Below are positions 28,136-38,835 of a stretch of 64,000 bases of DNA, one piece after another. The position numbers and the translations under genes were made by a program. The stretch comes from Shewanella gelidii. GTDB taxonomy: Bacteria > Pseudomonadota > Gammaproteobacteria > Enterobacterales > Shewanellaceae. The DNA lies in NCBI RefSeq assembly GCF_014647855.1, contig NZ_BMPZ01000008.1:62001-126000 (forward strand). Reading direction: 5' to 3'. The notes below the pieces were generated by a model, which was not told where the DNA came from, ran no database searches, and worked only from the letters and a program-made list of their open reading frames with translations. Each line of letters opens with the position of its first letter. Within the stretch, counting starts at the first letter, position 1.

Positions 28136-29103
28136 GACTGGCTCTCCTGCTCAGGTTTGGTTGGCGTTACTTCATTTGAAGCTTCAGAAGTACTCTTTGG
28201 CGCTTCATTACTGTCACTACTCGTTTGTGAGCCTTCATGACCATTTATACTTGCCGCATTCGCAGCATCGTCTTCGCGATTCTTGGTCGCATCAATATCG
28301 GGCCAAATCAACAGCAAGTAGCGCACCCGATCCAATGCTGCCAGGGGTTTAGCACGAACTTTGGCATAACTTTGACCATCTTCTCGAGTAACGTCTGTAA
28401 TACGCGCAACTGGATAGCCCTCAGGAAAACGCTTTCCTAGACCCGAACTGACAATTAAATCACCGGCTTCAATATCAGTACTTTTCGCAACATATTGCAG
28501 CTCAATCTCATCGATTCGTCCGATACCTTTGGCGACCAACCGCACATCGTTCCGAGTAATCCGCACCGGAATGCCGTGGCTTTCATCCGAAATCAACAGA
28601 ACTCGTGCGGTAAGCTCGTTCACCTGAACCACTTGTCCAACAATACCTTGGGCATCAACAACAGGTTGACCAACGAAAACACCACTACCTGCCCCATGGT
28701 TCACAACCACATAGTGATGGAATGGGTCACTCGCCACCTCCATCACTTCCGCAACAACCTTGCGAGAGTCCATATGTAAAGGCGAACCCAGTAATGCACG
28801 AAGACGGTCATTCTCTTGACGAAGATGTTCAAAACGCTGCAAACGCTCACTCATCAGCAGTTGTTGTCGCAGCAAATCTTTGTTTTGTTTCGCAAGCATA
28901 TTCCGAGTAGCTAAGCTTTCAGCACTCCAGTCGAGGACTGCACCAGGAACATTGGCAAGATATTGGATAGGGCTCAAAAAAGAGGCAAGTGACTGACGAT
29001 AGGGTTCTAGGCGCTCATTGGCCACCAGCAACACCACCGACATCATAATGGCCAGCGTTAAGCGAAACTGATTAGAAATACCGCGGACAAAAATGGGCTT
29101 CAT
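28132..29103 (-). CDS. mreC: cell shape-determining protein MreC
   Basis: 323 residues from ATG 29103, which gives the conserved opening MKPIFVRGISNQFRLTLAIM. One membrane helix (about 15-30), a coiled coil near 65-100 (QNKDLLRQQLLMSERLQRFE), then the periplasmic beta domain (RFPEGYPVARITDVTREDGQ). The C-terminus is a Ser/Thr/Glu/Asn-rich tail of about 60 residues. There is no clear ribosome site; instead a strong hairpin and U-rich stretch precede the ATG (listed separately). Translation may depend on coupling with mreB or be weak. Confidence 0.95.
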   Translation of the reverse strand: MKPIFVRGISNQFRLTLAIMMSVVLLVANERLEPYRQSLASFLSPIQYLANVPGAVLDWSAESLATRNMLAKQNKDLLRQQLLMSERLQRFEHLRQENDRLRALLGSPLHMDSRKVVAEVMEVASDPFHHYVVVNHGAGSGVFVGQPVVDAQGIVGQVVQVNELTARVLLISDESHGIPVRITRNDVRLVAKGIGRIDEIELQYVAKSTDIEAGDLIVSSGLGKRFPEGYPVARITDVTREDGQSYAKVRAKPLAALDRVRYLLLIWPDIDATKNREDDAANAASINGHEGSQTSSDSNEAPKSTSEASNEVTPTKPEQESQS

Positions 29104-29112
29104 AAAATAACA

Positions 29113-29132
29113 AGGCGGTGCAAGCACCGCCT
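29113..29132 (-). terminator. hairpin with U-rich tail between mreB and mreC
   Basis: On the minus strand AGGCGGTGC and GCACCGCCT form a perfect 9-bp stem with loop TT (likely opening to four bases), followed by TGTTATTTT. It lies directly after mreB and ten bases before the mreC ATG. It looks like a partial terminator that would raise mreB relative to mreCD. Confidence 0.6.
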
Positions 29133-29145
29133 ATGACCGGAATGC

Positions 29146-30237
<1,092 letters not shown>

Positions 30238-30338
30238 CTAACTTTATCAATGCCATTGAATTTCCACAAGGCCGAACTGTTGATGATTGGTGATTGATGG
30301 GTATTTTTCTGATTAATTCTGGCAATTGAAAGCAAATA

Positions 30339-30363
30339 TCGGCTTTTACTTGTAAAAAGCCGA
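30339..30363 (-). terminator. probable terminator after mshQ
   Basis: TCGGCTTTT and AAAAGCCGA form a perfect 9-bp stem with a 7-base loop, 16 bases after the mshQ stop. The following minus-strand sequence (TATTTGCTTTC) is only moderately U-rich. It separates the MSHA locus from mreB. Confidence 0.6.
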
Positions 30364-30378
30364 CTTTACTTGCCACAT

Positions 30379-33300
30379 TTATTGCACTTCACGCCAATAA
30401 ATGATCCGGTCATGACCGCGGTAGGTCCCAAAGAAAGCACTCGCTCTGGGTTGAGCAAATACAGTTGGCGAAGTTCCATTCCAGTTCCAATACCAAGTCA
30501 GCCAAGTCGGCACTTGAATTGGCGCGGTGATTTGCCCTCGATAAAGCGGGTCGGTGGAGCTACTTGGTGACAAGACGGCTTGCCATAACAAATCAAATTC
30601 ACCGCCTACAAAGTTGCTCCCCCCTAAGCTACGATTCACCCGTTGGTCCCCCGTAGGTAATTCAAGGTACTGATAACCTAAGGTGGAATCATCCGCATAT
30701 GGATAAGGCAATGTCGCAACCCCAAGCACACTGCAATGATCATCAATGCTCCGCACCCATGAACTGCCGTTCCAGTATTGTGCCTGTACGGGCATGTTCA
30801 ACACCTCAGACTCGGGACCATAGGTGTTCTCTGCAACAATTCGGCCTTGCAACATATTCATCGCACTAGGTAAAGCAATCGCATCACAAGTTGCGCTAGC
30901 AGAACAATCACCCGTTGTAGCAGCATTCATATTTGCTGCGGCGATTTGCGTACGGCGACTGCCAGATTCATTGTCTTCAATCCACGAACCTACGTCTAAC
31001 AACGGATACGGACCGTCGGCAAATCCCGTGGCTAAACGCGAGAAAACAATCGATTTAGAAACTGTGACTTGTCCTTGGTTCCAGCCCATATCAAATGCCT
31101 GATTACCGGGATTCCAGGTGGAATCAGCGACGACCCCAGAAACTCGACTCGAAAGGTCTGCACCGAAATTATTATTTTGCGCGACAAGTTTTAAAGTGCC
31201 TTTTGCAAAAACGCTATCATAATTCAGTGTCCGATTACCGCGATGATTTCTGGCAATGACAGTCGCAGACATCCCGAATGGTTCGTCCATATAGGTCAGC
31301 GATGCTGCACTTAAACACGCAGGTATTACGCCATGATTCGTCATTTCATAATCCGAAGGAATAAACCGCCCTACAGACTCACTCGTTGCCTGAGCAACAC
31401 TTAAACCACTGTTCAAATAATTGCTTTCTGGTGTAACAATGAAATCAAAAACGCCAACTTCGTCCACACCTTGCGTAAAGGTATTACTATTGTTCGCGGC
31501 AGCAAGGTGATCATAACGAATCCGCTCGAGAACCGCCGGCTGGCCGCCACTCGGGGCAACTAAAACACTCGTTAACATCATCCCATTTTGCGCATAATTT
31601 GGCGTATTCACATTGTCGCAGAAGTCACTATCGCCATCGCTTTGCCAAGCTTTCCCCTGCACCGTGATATTAAAAGGCTCACCTGTTTTTCGAAATACTG
31701 GGCATGAATCATTTCCAGCTGCGCATACAACTTCAGGTGTCACACATAGTCCTACAGGCGTACTCACGAAGCTATCACTGCCCGCCATAACGAGCCCTTC
31801 TTCATCGGTACCAGCGATGCCGGTGTATAGCGCATCTAAAATCAGTTGGCCTGCATCTGCATAATTGACATCTATAGAGCCGCGACCATTAACATCAAAG
31901 GTCACATCAACAAGGGTAGGGGCTGCAGAAGATGTGCCTACATTCGTGGCATTAACTGAAGCCGCTAGGCTTGCCGGCCGTGACGTTGCATCAGGGATAT
32001 CATAAGTGGTCCAGAATGCGATTTGTTTCGTTTCATCAGCAAATTCAGGCACACATTGCTCACTACTATCTCCTTGCTTCACCGCTCTAAACACAATATT
32101 TGTGGCCGGCTTATTCGATATTTTATGGGGTACATCAAATTCAAAACCAGCCGTTGCAAAAGCAAAGGTACAGCTCGCGGTATCAAGTACACCGCCGCCA
32201 CTTTGACACAATGTGACACTCCCGGTTCCTGCGGCAGGGTTAGAACTATCAACACCAATTGTCACTGGCACAATGGTATTGCTGCGCAGTTGCTTAGTTG
32301 CAAGGCCATTGACAAAAGTCACTTGATTACCGCCAACCCAGCCGCCATTAGTCATAGACACGGGGCTTAAGTCGGCACTTAAAGGGTCGGTAAATAGCTG
32401 GCTGCAATCGGCATTCAAACACGCTTTAATACGTATATTTTCAGCTCTACAAGTGAGTGGACTCGTTGAATAGTTAAACTCAAAGTGATGCACACTGGCG
32501 GTCGGTGGTGAAGTGTCTATCGAACAGACTTCAAAATCATCAAGCTCATGGATATTACTTGCACCGCCAGTTGAGCCGGTCAAAGAAAGCATGAAGTTCT
32601 CGGGGATGGCCGCTTGACCGGGTTCTGCGGCGGCATCGAACTCTGGAATTAATTCGACAAAAGCTGCGCCAGCGATACTTCGTTCGACTTTGACTTTAGA
32701 CTCTCCCGATTGACTCGAGTCAACTGTCACCTTATATCGATGCTGGGTTGCACTATTACCATCAACCGTAGGAGATAAACAGTTGCCTCCAGTATTGGTA
32801 CTGCCATCATTACAGGTACCATGTAAATAACGATAGCCAGTCGTACCGCTACCTGAGCCACGAATGGCGACGGACTGTCGTCGTCTTCCCTTACTGTTAC
32901 TGCCGCCTTCTGCCGAGAAATTTCCGTATTCATCTAATCCGACACCAAGCCAACCTCCCGCGAAACCGGGAATACCTGACCCCGCACGATGGCCATAACC
33001 CAGTGGCCCACCAAATGATCCAGGCTGGGGTGCGACCATTGAGTCCGACAACACGATCGCCATACCATCGGCCCCACTGCCACCGTAGGCATATAAATCA
33101 AATTGCACCGTCACGATACTATCTTTGGCTGCCAATGCACTTTGATAAGTAACCGCTGTAGCTTGATTGCCAGAGTTCTCCGTCAAACGTAAGCGTCCAT
33201 TTACGATACTAGGGTTAAAACTGCCACTACTTCGAGTACCTAACCACTCGCGTCCTAAGGTTGCATCTTCAAAATTATCTTGAAAACAAATCTCGACCGC

Positions 33301-35049
33301 TGTGACTTCCTCAAAAGCAACAAACCCATAATCCTCGGGAAGATGACTTCGATCTCGGTCTTTATAGGTATCCTCATCCACAACAACACTGACCTGCGCC
33401 GCACTGAGTTGACAGCGCCTTAACCAGCCACCGTCACCGCCCCCACGAGATAACTTACCAGCAACAAAAGTTGGCGCATCTTCAAAGCCGGTTAAATCAG
33501 TCAAACTATTACATTGCGCGGTTAAATCCCCAAAACTTGGAATGGTGGAAGCGGTACCAAAATGGTAGCGAATATCTTGGTTATTCAGTCGAAACTGCCC
33601 GGTTGCACTACTCACAGCTAAATAGGCGACCTGCTCTGGTGCCAATGTTCGAATATTGGCCGGCTGACAGCGACGGTTACTTCGATTATGGACCTCTGAT
33701 ATTTCAAGTGACAATGAAATATCATTTGCCGATGTTTTTGCCAGGCTGGTTACCCAACAATTATTCACCCTTGTTTGCAACTGACTCAACACCACATCAT
33801 AACTATGCCCAGGATAGGAAATATCAAGATAGTTGGCAGCAGTGTCATTAACACCGCCATACTGAGCTGAGGCGATAGATTCGACATCCGCGACGATCTG
33901 CGTACCATCGGACAAAACGTGTTGTCCTTGGGTGATCGCAACCCAATGAATTTCAGGCATACTCTGTGAAGCTAGATAGCGACTGGCAACACTCTGAGGC
34001 TCACTTTGAACCCAAGTAAATCCGCTATTTGTAACACTAGTAACAAAAACGGAAGCGGGTCCATCATTCGCATCTGGGTTACCAGGTGTAATCGTTGGCA
34101 TCAAAAAAACTAAGGGCGTGACACCCGCTGAGAATGGCGTCTCAAAATCTACCCTGCCGGAATTACTCTTGCCGAATTGTAGTGCTAACGAATCCGTTGG
34201 AGGCGCGACTGGTGGAACATTAATCTGACCGTTACCGTTAATGATGAGGTCATGGGATTTAGTACGACCATAAATCACCGCATCATTGTTAATTGTAATC
34301 GCGTTTTGGGCATACACATTGCCATATATTTTTGCTGAAGTACTGAGAGAAATATCACCATAACCGACAAGTTGTAACGCCCCTTGATTATCTGGGTTCA
34401 GGATTACTTGATTGTTAATTCCGAGGCTGTTGCTTTCGACAAAGATCCGAACATTGCCTTCAACTCTTATTTCAACATTGCCACTGATATTTAAACTTCC
34501 AATCCAATAATCGCCTTCCGGAAAGTTAACGATGGCATCACTACTCAAGTTCATCGCGCTAAAACGGTATTCGCTATTTTGATTGGATAGCGTTAATTCA
34601 CAGCTACCACCAATATTGACTTGATTAAACTGGTTCGCACTTGCAGAGCCCAATGCAAGTGTGTTGGTACCAAAACAGCTATGAGAACCATCGGCATTCG
34701 AACTACTCAAAAAACGGTTCTGATTTGCATTCATATTTAAACCAGCAGAAGCACTACCGCTGATACTACAGACTCGATCCCCCCCTGCCGCAGTGTCACA
34801 GCTGGTATTTGGCATGCCCGCGCTTTGACGACAAAAATCTAAATCAGCACCATTAGTTCCTCTGATACGTCCAGCGTTATAAATGGTCAACTGCGCATCA
34901 TTGCCATTCCCACTGCAGTTTGTATTGCTTCGATTATTATGCCCTTGCGCTATGCCAGGAAAATCGATGGTGTCAAAGGCAAAAGCAGGCAAAACAACGC
35001 AGTAAAGCAGCACTAAAAAACAAGCCGTCACAAAATATCTATTCAGCAC
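30379..35049 (-). CDS. mshQ: MSHA biogenesis protein MshQ (large lectin-containing exported protein)
   Basis: 1556 residues with a signal peptide (VTACFLVLLYCVVLPAFAF). Regions in order: a beta-helix-like part rich in Asn, Gly and Ser to about residue 280; a section near 290-480 containing FGKSNSGRVDFETPFSAGV that looks like an H-type lectin-like beta domain; a bacterial legume-lectin-like domain at about 593-840 with GSGADGMAIVLSDS and the GYGHRAGSGIPGF loop; then Ig-like and DUF6701-like C-terminal parts. It overlaps mshP by 11 bases. By position it is the last MSHA gene; surface or tip adhesin is an inference. Many paired cysteines suggest disulfides. Confidence 0.85.
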   Translation of the reverse strand: MLNRYFVTACFLVLLYCVVLPAFAFDTIDFPGIAQGHNNRSNTNCSGNGNDAQLTIYNAGRIRGTNGADLDFCRQSAGMPNTSCDTAAGGDRVCSISGSASAGLNMNANQNRFLSSSNADGSHSCFGTNTLALGSASANQFNQVNIGGSCELTLSNQNSEYRFSAMNLSSDAIVNFPEGDYWIGSLNISGNVEIRVEGNVRIFVESNSLGINNQVILNPDNQGALQLVGYGDISLSTSAKIYGNVYAQNAITINNDAVIYGRTKSHDLIINGNGQINVPPVAPPTDSLALQFGKSNSGRVDFETPFSAGVTPLVFLMPTITPGNPDANDGPASVFVTSVTNSGFTWVQSEPQSVASRYLASQSMPEIHWVAITQGQHVLSDGTQIVADVESIASAQYGGVNDTAANYLDISYPGHSYDVVLSQLQTRVNNCWVTSLAKTSANDISLSLEISEVHNRSNRRCQPANIRTLAPEQVAYLAVSSATGQFRLNNQDIRYHFGTASTIPSFGDLTAQCNSLTDLTGFEDAPTFVAGKLSRGGGDGGWLRRCQLSAAQVSVVVDEDTYKDRDRSHLPEDYGFVAFEEVTAVEICFQDNFEDATLGREWLGTRSSGSFNPSIVNGRLRLTENSGNQATAVTYQSALAAKDSIVTVQFDLYAYGGSGADGMAIVLSDSMVAPQPGSFGGPLGYGHRAGSGIPGFAGGWLGVGLDEYGNFSAEGGSNSKGRRRQSVAIRGSGSGTTGYRYLHGTCNDGSTNTGGNCLSPTVDGNSATQHRYKVTVDSSQSGESKVKVERSIAGAAFVELIPEFDAAAEPGQAAIPENFMLSLTGSTGGASNIHELDDFEVCSIDTSPPTASVHHFEFNYSTSPLTCRAENIRIKACLNADCSQLFTDPLSADLSPVSMTNGGWVGGNQVTFVNGLATKQLRSNTIVPVTIGVDSSNPAAGTGSVTLCQSGGGVLDTASCTFAFATAGFEFDVPHKISNKPATNIVFRAVKQGDSSEQCVPEFADETKQIAFWTTYDIPDATSRPASLAASVNATNVGTSSAAPTLVDVTFDVNGRGSIDVNYADAGQLILDALYTGIAGTDEEGLVMAGSDSFVSTPVGLCVTPEVVCAAGNDSCPVFRKTGEPFNITVQGKAWQSDGDSDFCDNVNTPNYAQNGMMLTSVLVAPSGGQPAVLERIRYDHLAAANNSNTFTQGVDEVGVFDFIVTPESNYLNSGLSVAQATSESVGRFIPSDYEMTNHGVIPACLSAASLTYMDEPFGMSATVIARNHRGNRTLNYDSVFAKGTLKLVAQNNNFGADLSSRVSGVVADSTWNPGNQAFDMGWNQGQVTVSKSIVFSRLATGFADGPYPLLDVGSWIEDNESGSRRTQIAAANMNAATTGDCSASATCDAIALPSAMNMLQGRIVAENTYGPESEVLNMPVQAQYWNGSSWVRSIDDHCSVLGVATLPYPYADDSTLGYQYLELPTGDQRVNRSLGGSNFVGGEFDLLWQAVLSPSSSTDPLYRGQITAPIQVPTWLTWYWNWNGTSPTVFAQPRASAFFGTYRGHDRIIYWREVQ

Positions 35050-35527
35050 GAGCTTCCACCTCCACAGTTCGGCTTACACGCACGCAGCGACTTGAAACCC
35101 CAGCACCACCATCACAACTTCCGGATGAACACACAGCATGGCTGCGTATACGATATTGACTAACGATTAGACCATCGACAGTGGCATTGGTTTGATTGCA
35201 GGATAACTGCACATCTGCACAGCCATGGAACCCAAGTGTATTGGCTGGTGGCGTCCAAACACTCGATGCAGCACATACCCCTAACGAACCATCAACAGGA
35301 AATAGCCGCGCCATAGCCACATCAGCGCCACTATTGGCAGTTGCCAGAGCCCGAATCCCCCATACCTCCAAAATAACTTGCTCATCACTGTCCTCAAGCA
35401 CTCGGATCAGCGTCGATGCCAATAAAAACATCACCGTAATCACAAACACGCCGATCACCAAAGCACTTCCCCGCTGGCGAGCGTGCATTTGATATCGGAT
35501 CGTTGACACGTTTGAATTAGGGTACAT
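35039..35527 (-). CDS. mshP: MSHA biogenesis protein MshP
   Basis: 162 residues. The start at 35527 has CAGGTG five bases upstream and overlaps the mshO stop; Met14 is an alternative. A single N-terminal helix (RGSALVIGVFVITVMFLLASTLIRVLEDSDE) preceded by RQRG resembles PilX-type minor pilin proteins that lack the canonical Glu5 prepilin leader. The C-terminal half has several Cys residues (SCNQT, VCSSGSCDGG, SRCVRV), unusual density for its size and probably disulfide-bonded. It lies in the accessory pilin block mshCDOPQ. Confidence 0.88.
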   Translation of the reverse strand: MYPNSNVSTIRYQMHARQRGSALVIGVFVITVMFLLASTLIRVLEDSDEQVILEVWGIRALATANSGADVAMARLFPVDGSLGVCAASSVWTPPANTLGFHGCADVQLSCNQTNATVDGLIVSQYRIRSHAVCSSGSCDGGAGVSSRCVRVSRTVEVEARAE

Positions 35528-36359
35528 TAATCACCTGCACTTGATGTTGATACCTAAAATTTTGGCCATTTACGACAAATTGAGGCTGAATTTGCACAAT
35601 GGCGTTATTACGTAAATTCGAAGGAGAAATCCGGAATGGCGCATCGGTGCTCAAACTATTCACAATATTCTCAGCCATTAAAACCCCCGAACCCATTGCG
35701 CTTGGCAAAGGCTGAGTCGCATTATCGATGCCATATCCAGTATAACGATACATACTGCCACCTAACGCTCCACCTTCAAATACGCAATAGCTCACGGGCT
35801 GATTCACTACAAAATATCGCTTTCTTGGAGAAGCTTCATCAAAGCGCACATTTCTTCCAAAATCGACCGTGGTGACTCCGGCACTACTCGAAACACTATC
35901 GATACTAAAAATCCTGCCATCAGAAATTGGCGCTAAAGGGTTGGTATAAATATCGGCAGCAGTCAGTGGATATACAGTCATAAATTCGCCAGCACTGATG
36001 ACTTGGCTTGCGGAAAAGACTTGCGCACTGCTTTGCTTGACAGCTGGGTGAATGGGCACCTGAGTATAGGATGCGCTTGCCTGAATCGGCACAAATTCTA
36101 GGCACTGGGAACTCGTACCATTCGTGCTGAGGCGGATGCTATTGGGCAAAGCACCACGTAACTCGCGCGTCAAACGCTCAATCGCGAACCGGCTTTGACT
36201 CAGCACTTGATCAATAGAAGTCGACTCCACGAATATTCGAGTTCCAAATATCACAAAACTGCTCACCCCAACGACTAAAATACCGAGGATCAGAATCACC
36301 GTCACCATTTCAACGAGCGTAAAACCTAGGCAGGCCCTGCCTTGTTTAAACCGAATCAT
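35517..36359 (-). CDS. mshO: MSHA minor pilin MshO
   Basis: 280 residues with a type IV prepilin leader: MIRFKQGRACLG then FTLVEMVTVILILGILVVGV, cleavable by PilD before the Phe. The leader is 12 residues long. The large C-terminal domain is PilW-like. It starts one base after mshD ends. It presumably sits in the tip complex of minor pilins that primes assembly. Confidence 0.9.
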   Translation of the reverse strand: MIRFKQGRACLGFTLVEMVTVILILGILVVGVSSFVIFGTRIFVESTSIDQVLSQSRFAIERLTRELRGALPNSIRLSTNGTSSQCLEFVPIQASASYTQVPIHPAVKQSSAQVFSASQVISAGEFMTVYPLTAADIYTNPLAPISDGRIFSIDSVSSSAGVTTVDFGRNVRFDEASPRKRYFVVNQPVSYCVFEGGALGGSMYRYTGYGIDNATQPLPSAMGSGVLMAENIVNSLSTDAPFRISPSNLRNNAIVQIQPQFVVNGQNFRYQHQVQVINVP

Positions 36360-36878
36360 TTAGTAATTACTCCGTAATGCATGGTAAGTAATTACTTCAC
36401 CGCTTGGTGTGGTAACGTCGACCTGAATTAACTTTGTGTTACGGTCAGCAAGACCATTGGGATAGCTCGCGCTCACGCTCAATTGATAACCCGGATACTG
36501 GCTCAAATAAGTTTGCGTACTATCGAGCATGTTGCTATTGATTGTTAAGCCACTCACGCCAGCATAATCATCGATATCATCAAAATCATGGCGAGATTCA
36601 CCAGAATCGGGTCCCAATGTCGCGGAACAAGCACTACTTCCTGCTAATCCACTACCGCACGCTGGTGCACCACCATTAGCATCAGTATTTTCATCAAAAC
36701 GCTTGCCCCATATTTCATTCAATACGGCATGGGCAAGCTCCGCGCTCCGGACTTTATGTAGTGTGTATGCAGCGCGATCGGCTTGCGGGAATAGCATGCT
36801 CGTTAGCATCACGATCGCAATGCCAATCACAAGCATCCCGACCACCAATTCAATCAAGGTAAACCCTTTAACCTTCAT
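36360..36878 (-). CDS. mshD: MSHA minor pilin MshD
   Basis: 172 residues with prepilin leader MKVKG followed by [20 protein letters not shown]. PilV-like minor pilin. The N-terminal helix carries the conserved Glu5. Overlaps mshC by 11 bases, showing translational coupling in the mshC-mshD-mshO-mshP-mshQ row. Confidence 0.92.
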   Translation of the reverse strand: MKVKGFTLIELVVGMLVIGIAIVMLTSMLFPQADRAAYTLHKVRSAELAHAVLNEIWGKRFDENTDANGGAPACGSGLAGSSACSATLGPDSGESRHDFDDIDDYAGVSGLTINSNMLDSTQTYLSQYPGYQLSVSASYPNGLADRNTKLIQVDVTTPSGEVITYHALRSNY

Positions 36879-37344
36879 GGATGTACCCCTCTGACTCTAT
36901 AGACACCGTGAGTGTTTGGTCTGAACTCACCTGAAGACAGGGGCCTGAACAGCTCGGGAATGCACGCCCAAAAGGGTCAAAATCGATATTAAAAGTCGAG
37001 GCACCATCACTAATTCGGGTAATCGATGTATTGCTCGGTAAAGACTGGATTTGACCCGTTTTATGCACGACACCTTGGCATAGATTGCTGGCATTCCTGC
37101 CCGCAAAATGAATCATTTGGTAACCGCTGGCAGACACTTGCATCCGAAAGCAACGATCGGTGTTGTTCAGTGCCATTAACTGAGTCTTCCTCAGCTCAGC
37201 AATAATCTCATCTTGTAATGTATAGGCACTATAGCTTGATTGAGTGAACAAGCGTGGCAGCGCTGTTACTGCAAGAATTGCAATAATGATGATGATGACG
37301 ACCAGCTCGACTAAGGTAAAGCCCGAGCGTTTTCCTCTATACAT
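36868..37344 (-). CDS. mshC: MSHA minor pilin MshC
   Basis: 158 residues from ATG 37344, which gives leader MYRGKRSG then FTLVELVVIIIIIAILAVTA; the open frame runs 20 codons further upstream without a suitable start. FimT/GspH-like minor pilin with Cys residues in the globular part. It follows mshA after a gap holding a terminator, so its expression should be lower than that of the major pilin. Confidence 0.92.
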   Translation of the reverse strand: MYRGKRSGFTLVELVVIIIIIAILAVTALPRLFTQSSYSAYTLQDEIIAELRKTQLMALNNTDRCFRMQVSASGYQMIHFAGRNASNLCQGVVHKTGQIQSLPSNTSITRISDGASTFNIDFDPFGRAFPSCSGPCLQVSSDQTLTVSIESEGYIHEG

Positions 37345-37497
37345 ATACTTCAATCTCAAGTTCAACAACTGCAATTGATTTAAAATCAGAGGGTTTCGAT
37401 ACACTAAAACCTTGTTTAAGCTTAATCACTCTCATCGCCAATAACAACTTTAGTACCGATAGAATCGACAACTAGGCCGCAAGAGATAGGTATAAAA

Positions 37498-37518
37498 AAG
37501 GCCTGCTAGGCAGGCCTT
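37498..37518 (-). terminator. intrinsic terminator downstream of mshA
   Basis: On the minus strand AAGGCCTGC and GCAGGCCTT form a perfect 9-bp stem with a 3-base loop, followed by TTTTATA. It lies 18 bases after the mshA stop and before mshC. It would let mshA be expressed more than the downstream minor pilins. Confidence 0.82.
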
Positions 37519-37536
37519 CTACTCTATCGATATTTG

Positions 37537-38049
37537 TTAACAGTTTGTTGCCGTTGGCATAGGCGAAAACGCAGGTAACACGGTTGCACTTTGCGCCTCA
37601 GTATAGGTAAAACGACAATCGGCTGGAGCGCCATTTTGCCAGATTGTTACCACGCCAGTACCTTCAAAAATAGTCCAGTCATTCGTCCCGGTAGTTGTTG
37701 GGTCTGTCGCACTTGTTCCATCATTGAAAGTAACATCAAGTGCATTTTGAAGCTCTGCTTTAGTCGCTTGTAAATAACCAAAATCAGTCACTGCTGCGGT
37801 GCCCGTACCGATGTCTACCGAAGGTGGCGTTGTCGCACCAGACGCCAACTTTTCTTCCCCTTCAATCGCGGCCTTTGAAAACACAAGCGTGTTAGCCCCC
37901 TGAATCGCACCTTTCATGCCTTGCAGTGCAGAAGCTCGAGCATCACCCTGCAAATTAATAAACTTAGGTGCTGCAGTCACAGCCAAAATACCTAAGATGA
38001 TGATCACCACCACCAATTCAATTAGAGTAAAACCTTGTTGCTTATTCAT
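37537..38049 (-). CDS. mshA: MSHA major pilin MshA
   Basis: 170 residues. Leader MNKQQG, cleavage before [20 protein letters not shown], with Glu5. The body carries a Gly/Thr-rich variable region and two Cys residues near the C-terminus (ADCRF and TNC), which fit the C-terminal disulfide loop of type IVa pilins. It is the structural subunit of the mannose-sensitive haemagglutinin pilus used for surface attachment and biofilm. Flanked by mshB (34 bases upstream) and a terminator downstream. Confidence 0.95.
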   Translation of the reverse strand: MNKQQGFTLIELVVVIIILGILAVTAAPKFINLQGDARASALQGMKGAIQGANTLVFSKAAIEGEEKLASGATTPPSVDIGTGTAAVTDFGYLQATKAELQNALDVTFNDGTSATDPTTTGTNDWTIFEGTGVVTIWQNGAPADCRFTYTEAQSATVLPAFSPMPTATNC

Positions 38050-38083
38050 TGATAAATACCTTTTAAAAAGTTAGTGGTTTAAA

Positions 38084-38695
38084 TTATTGATTTGTAAAGC
38101 TAGCCACTGTGCCAGTGCCCGGATTATACGTAATTCCGTTGGCACTTGCTGTGGTTAAATCTGGGGTTGGCGTAGGTACGCCATTTGTACCGAGCACAAG
38201 CGTCGCAACTTGGTGATATACACATAAATCAACGCCGGTCACCGTATTACCATCAAGGTCAATGACATCCCCAACCACATTCGCCAGAACGCGCGCGGTG
38301 TAACGCTGATTTTGAGCATTTGCATTAAACTGCACAATTCTTGGTGCATTTTGCAAAACGGTTTCAAATACTTCCTGACACTCCGCATTACTCATGCCAG
38401 TTGCACTTGTACTTGCGCTAGTTGCACCTGTCGGATAGCCAAAGCGAGGGTCTAAAAATACATTGGCACCATCGAGCACCACGGATGAACCTGCACGACC
38501 GTCAACTTCCCATTGGGCACGAACGAACCCTACCGCGGTCGCAAGTCCACCAGCAACGCCATCTACACTGGCATCTTGCGCATCTTCAGTCACATTCAAA
38601 AAACGAGGAATAGCAGTTGCTGCTAGTAAACCAAGAATGACGATGACAATCACCAGTTCAACTAACGAGAAACCACTTTGACTATTTCTACCCAT
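38084..38695 (-). CDS. mshB: MSHA pilin protein MshB
   Basis: 203 residues. Leader MGRNSQSG, cleavage before FSLVELVIVIVILGLLAATA. The start of the mature part resembles MshA but the globular domain is longer. MshB is a minor pilin encoded before mshA in the known loci. A 140-base gap to mshF upstream is a good place for the promoter of the pilin block; I could not fix the promoter elements. Confidence 0.92.
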   Translation of the reverse strand: MGRNSQSGFSLVELVIVIVILGLLAATAIPRFLNVTEDAQDASVDGVAGGLATAVGFVRAQWEVDGRAGSSVVLDGANVFLDPRFGYPTGATSASTSATGMSNAECQEVFETVLQNAPRIVQFNANAQNQRYTARVLANVVGDVIDLDGNTVTGVDLCVYHQVATLVLGTNGVPTPTPDLTTASANGITYNPGTGTVASFTNQ

Positions 38696-38835
38696 ACAAA
38701 AATACCTTTCTTATCGATTTTCCCCAACCACTCAAGGGAAATACAAGAGTTACTGTTTCAAATCTAGCAACATCTTATTGAAATTGCATCACATTAATAC
38801 TTACGAACGACATTTACGGCTAAATACAAAGCAAA

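Noticed and set aside
33471..33851. 126-codon plus-strand frame inside mshQ
   Set aside because: It is antisense to a continuous 1556-codon gene with clear family features; long GC-balanced genes often carry such shadows.
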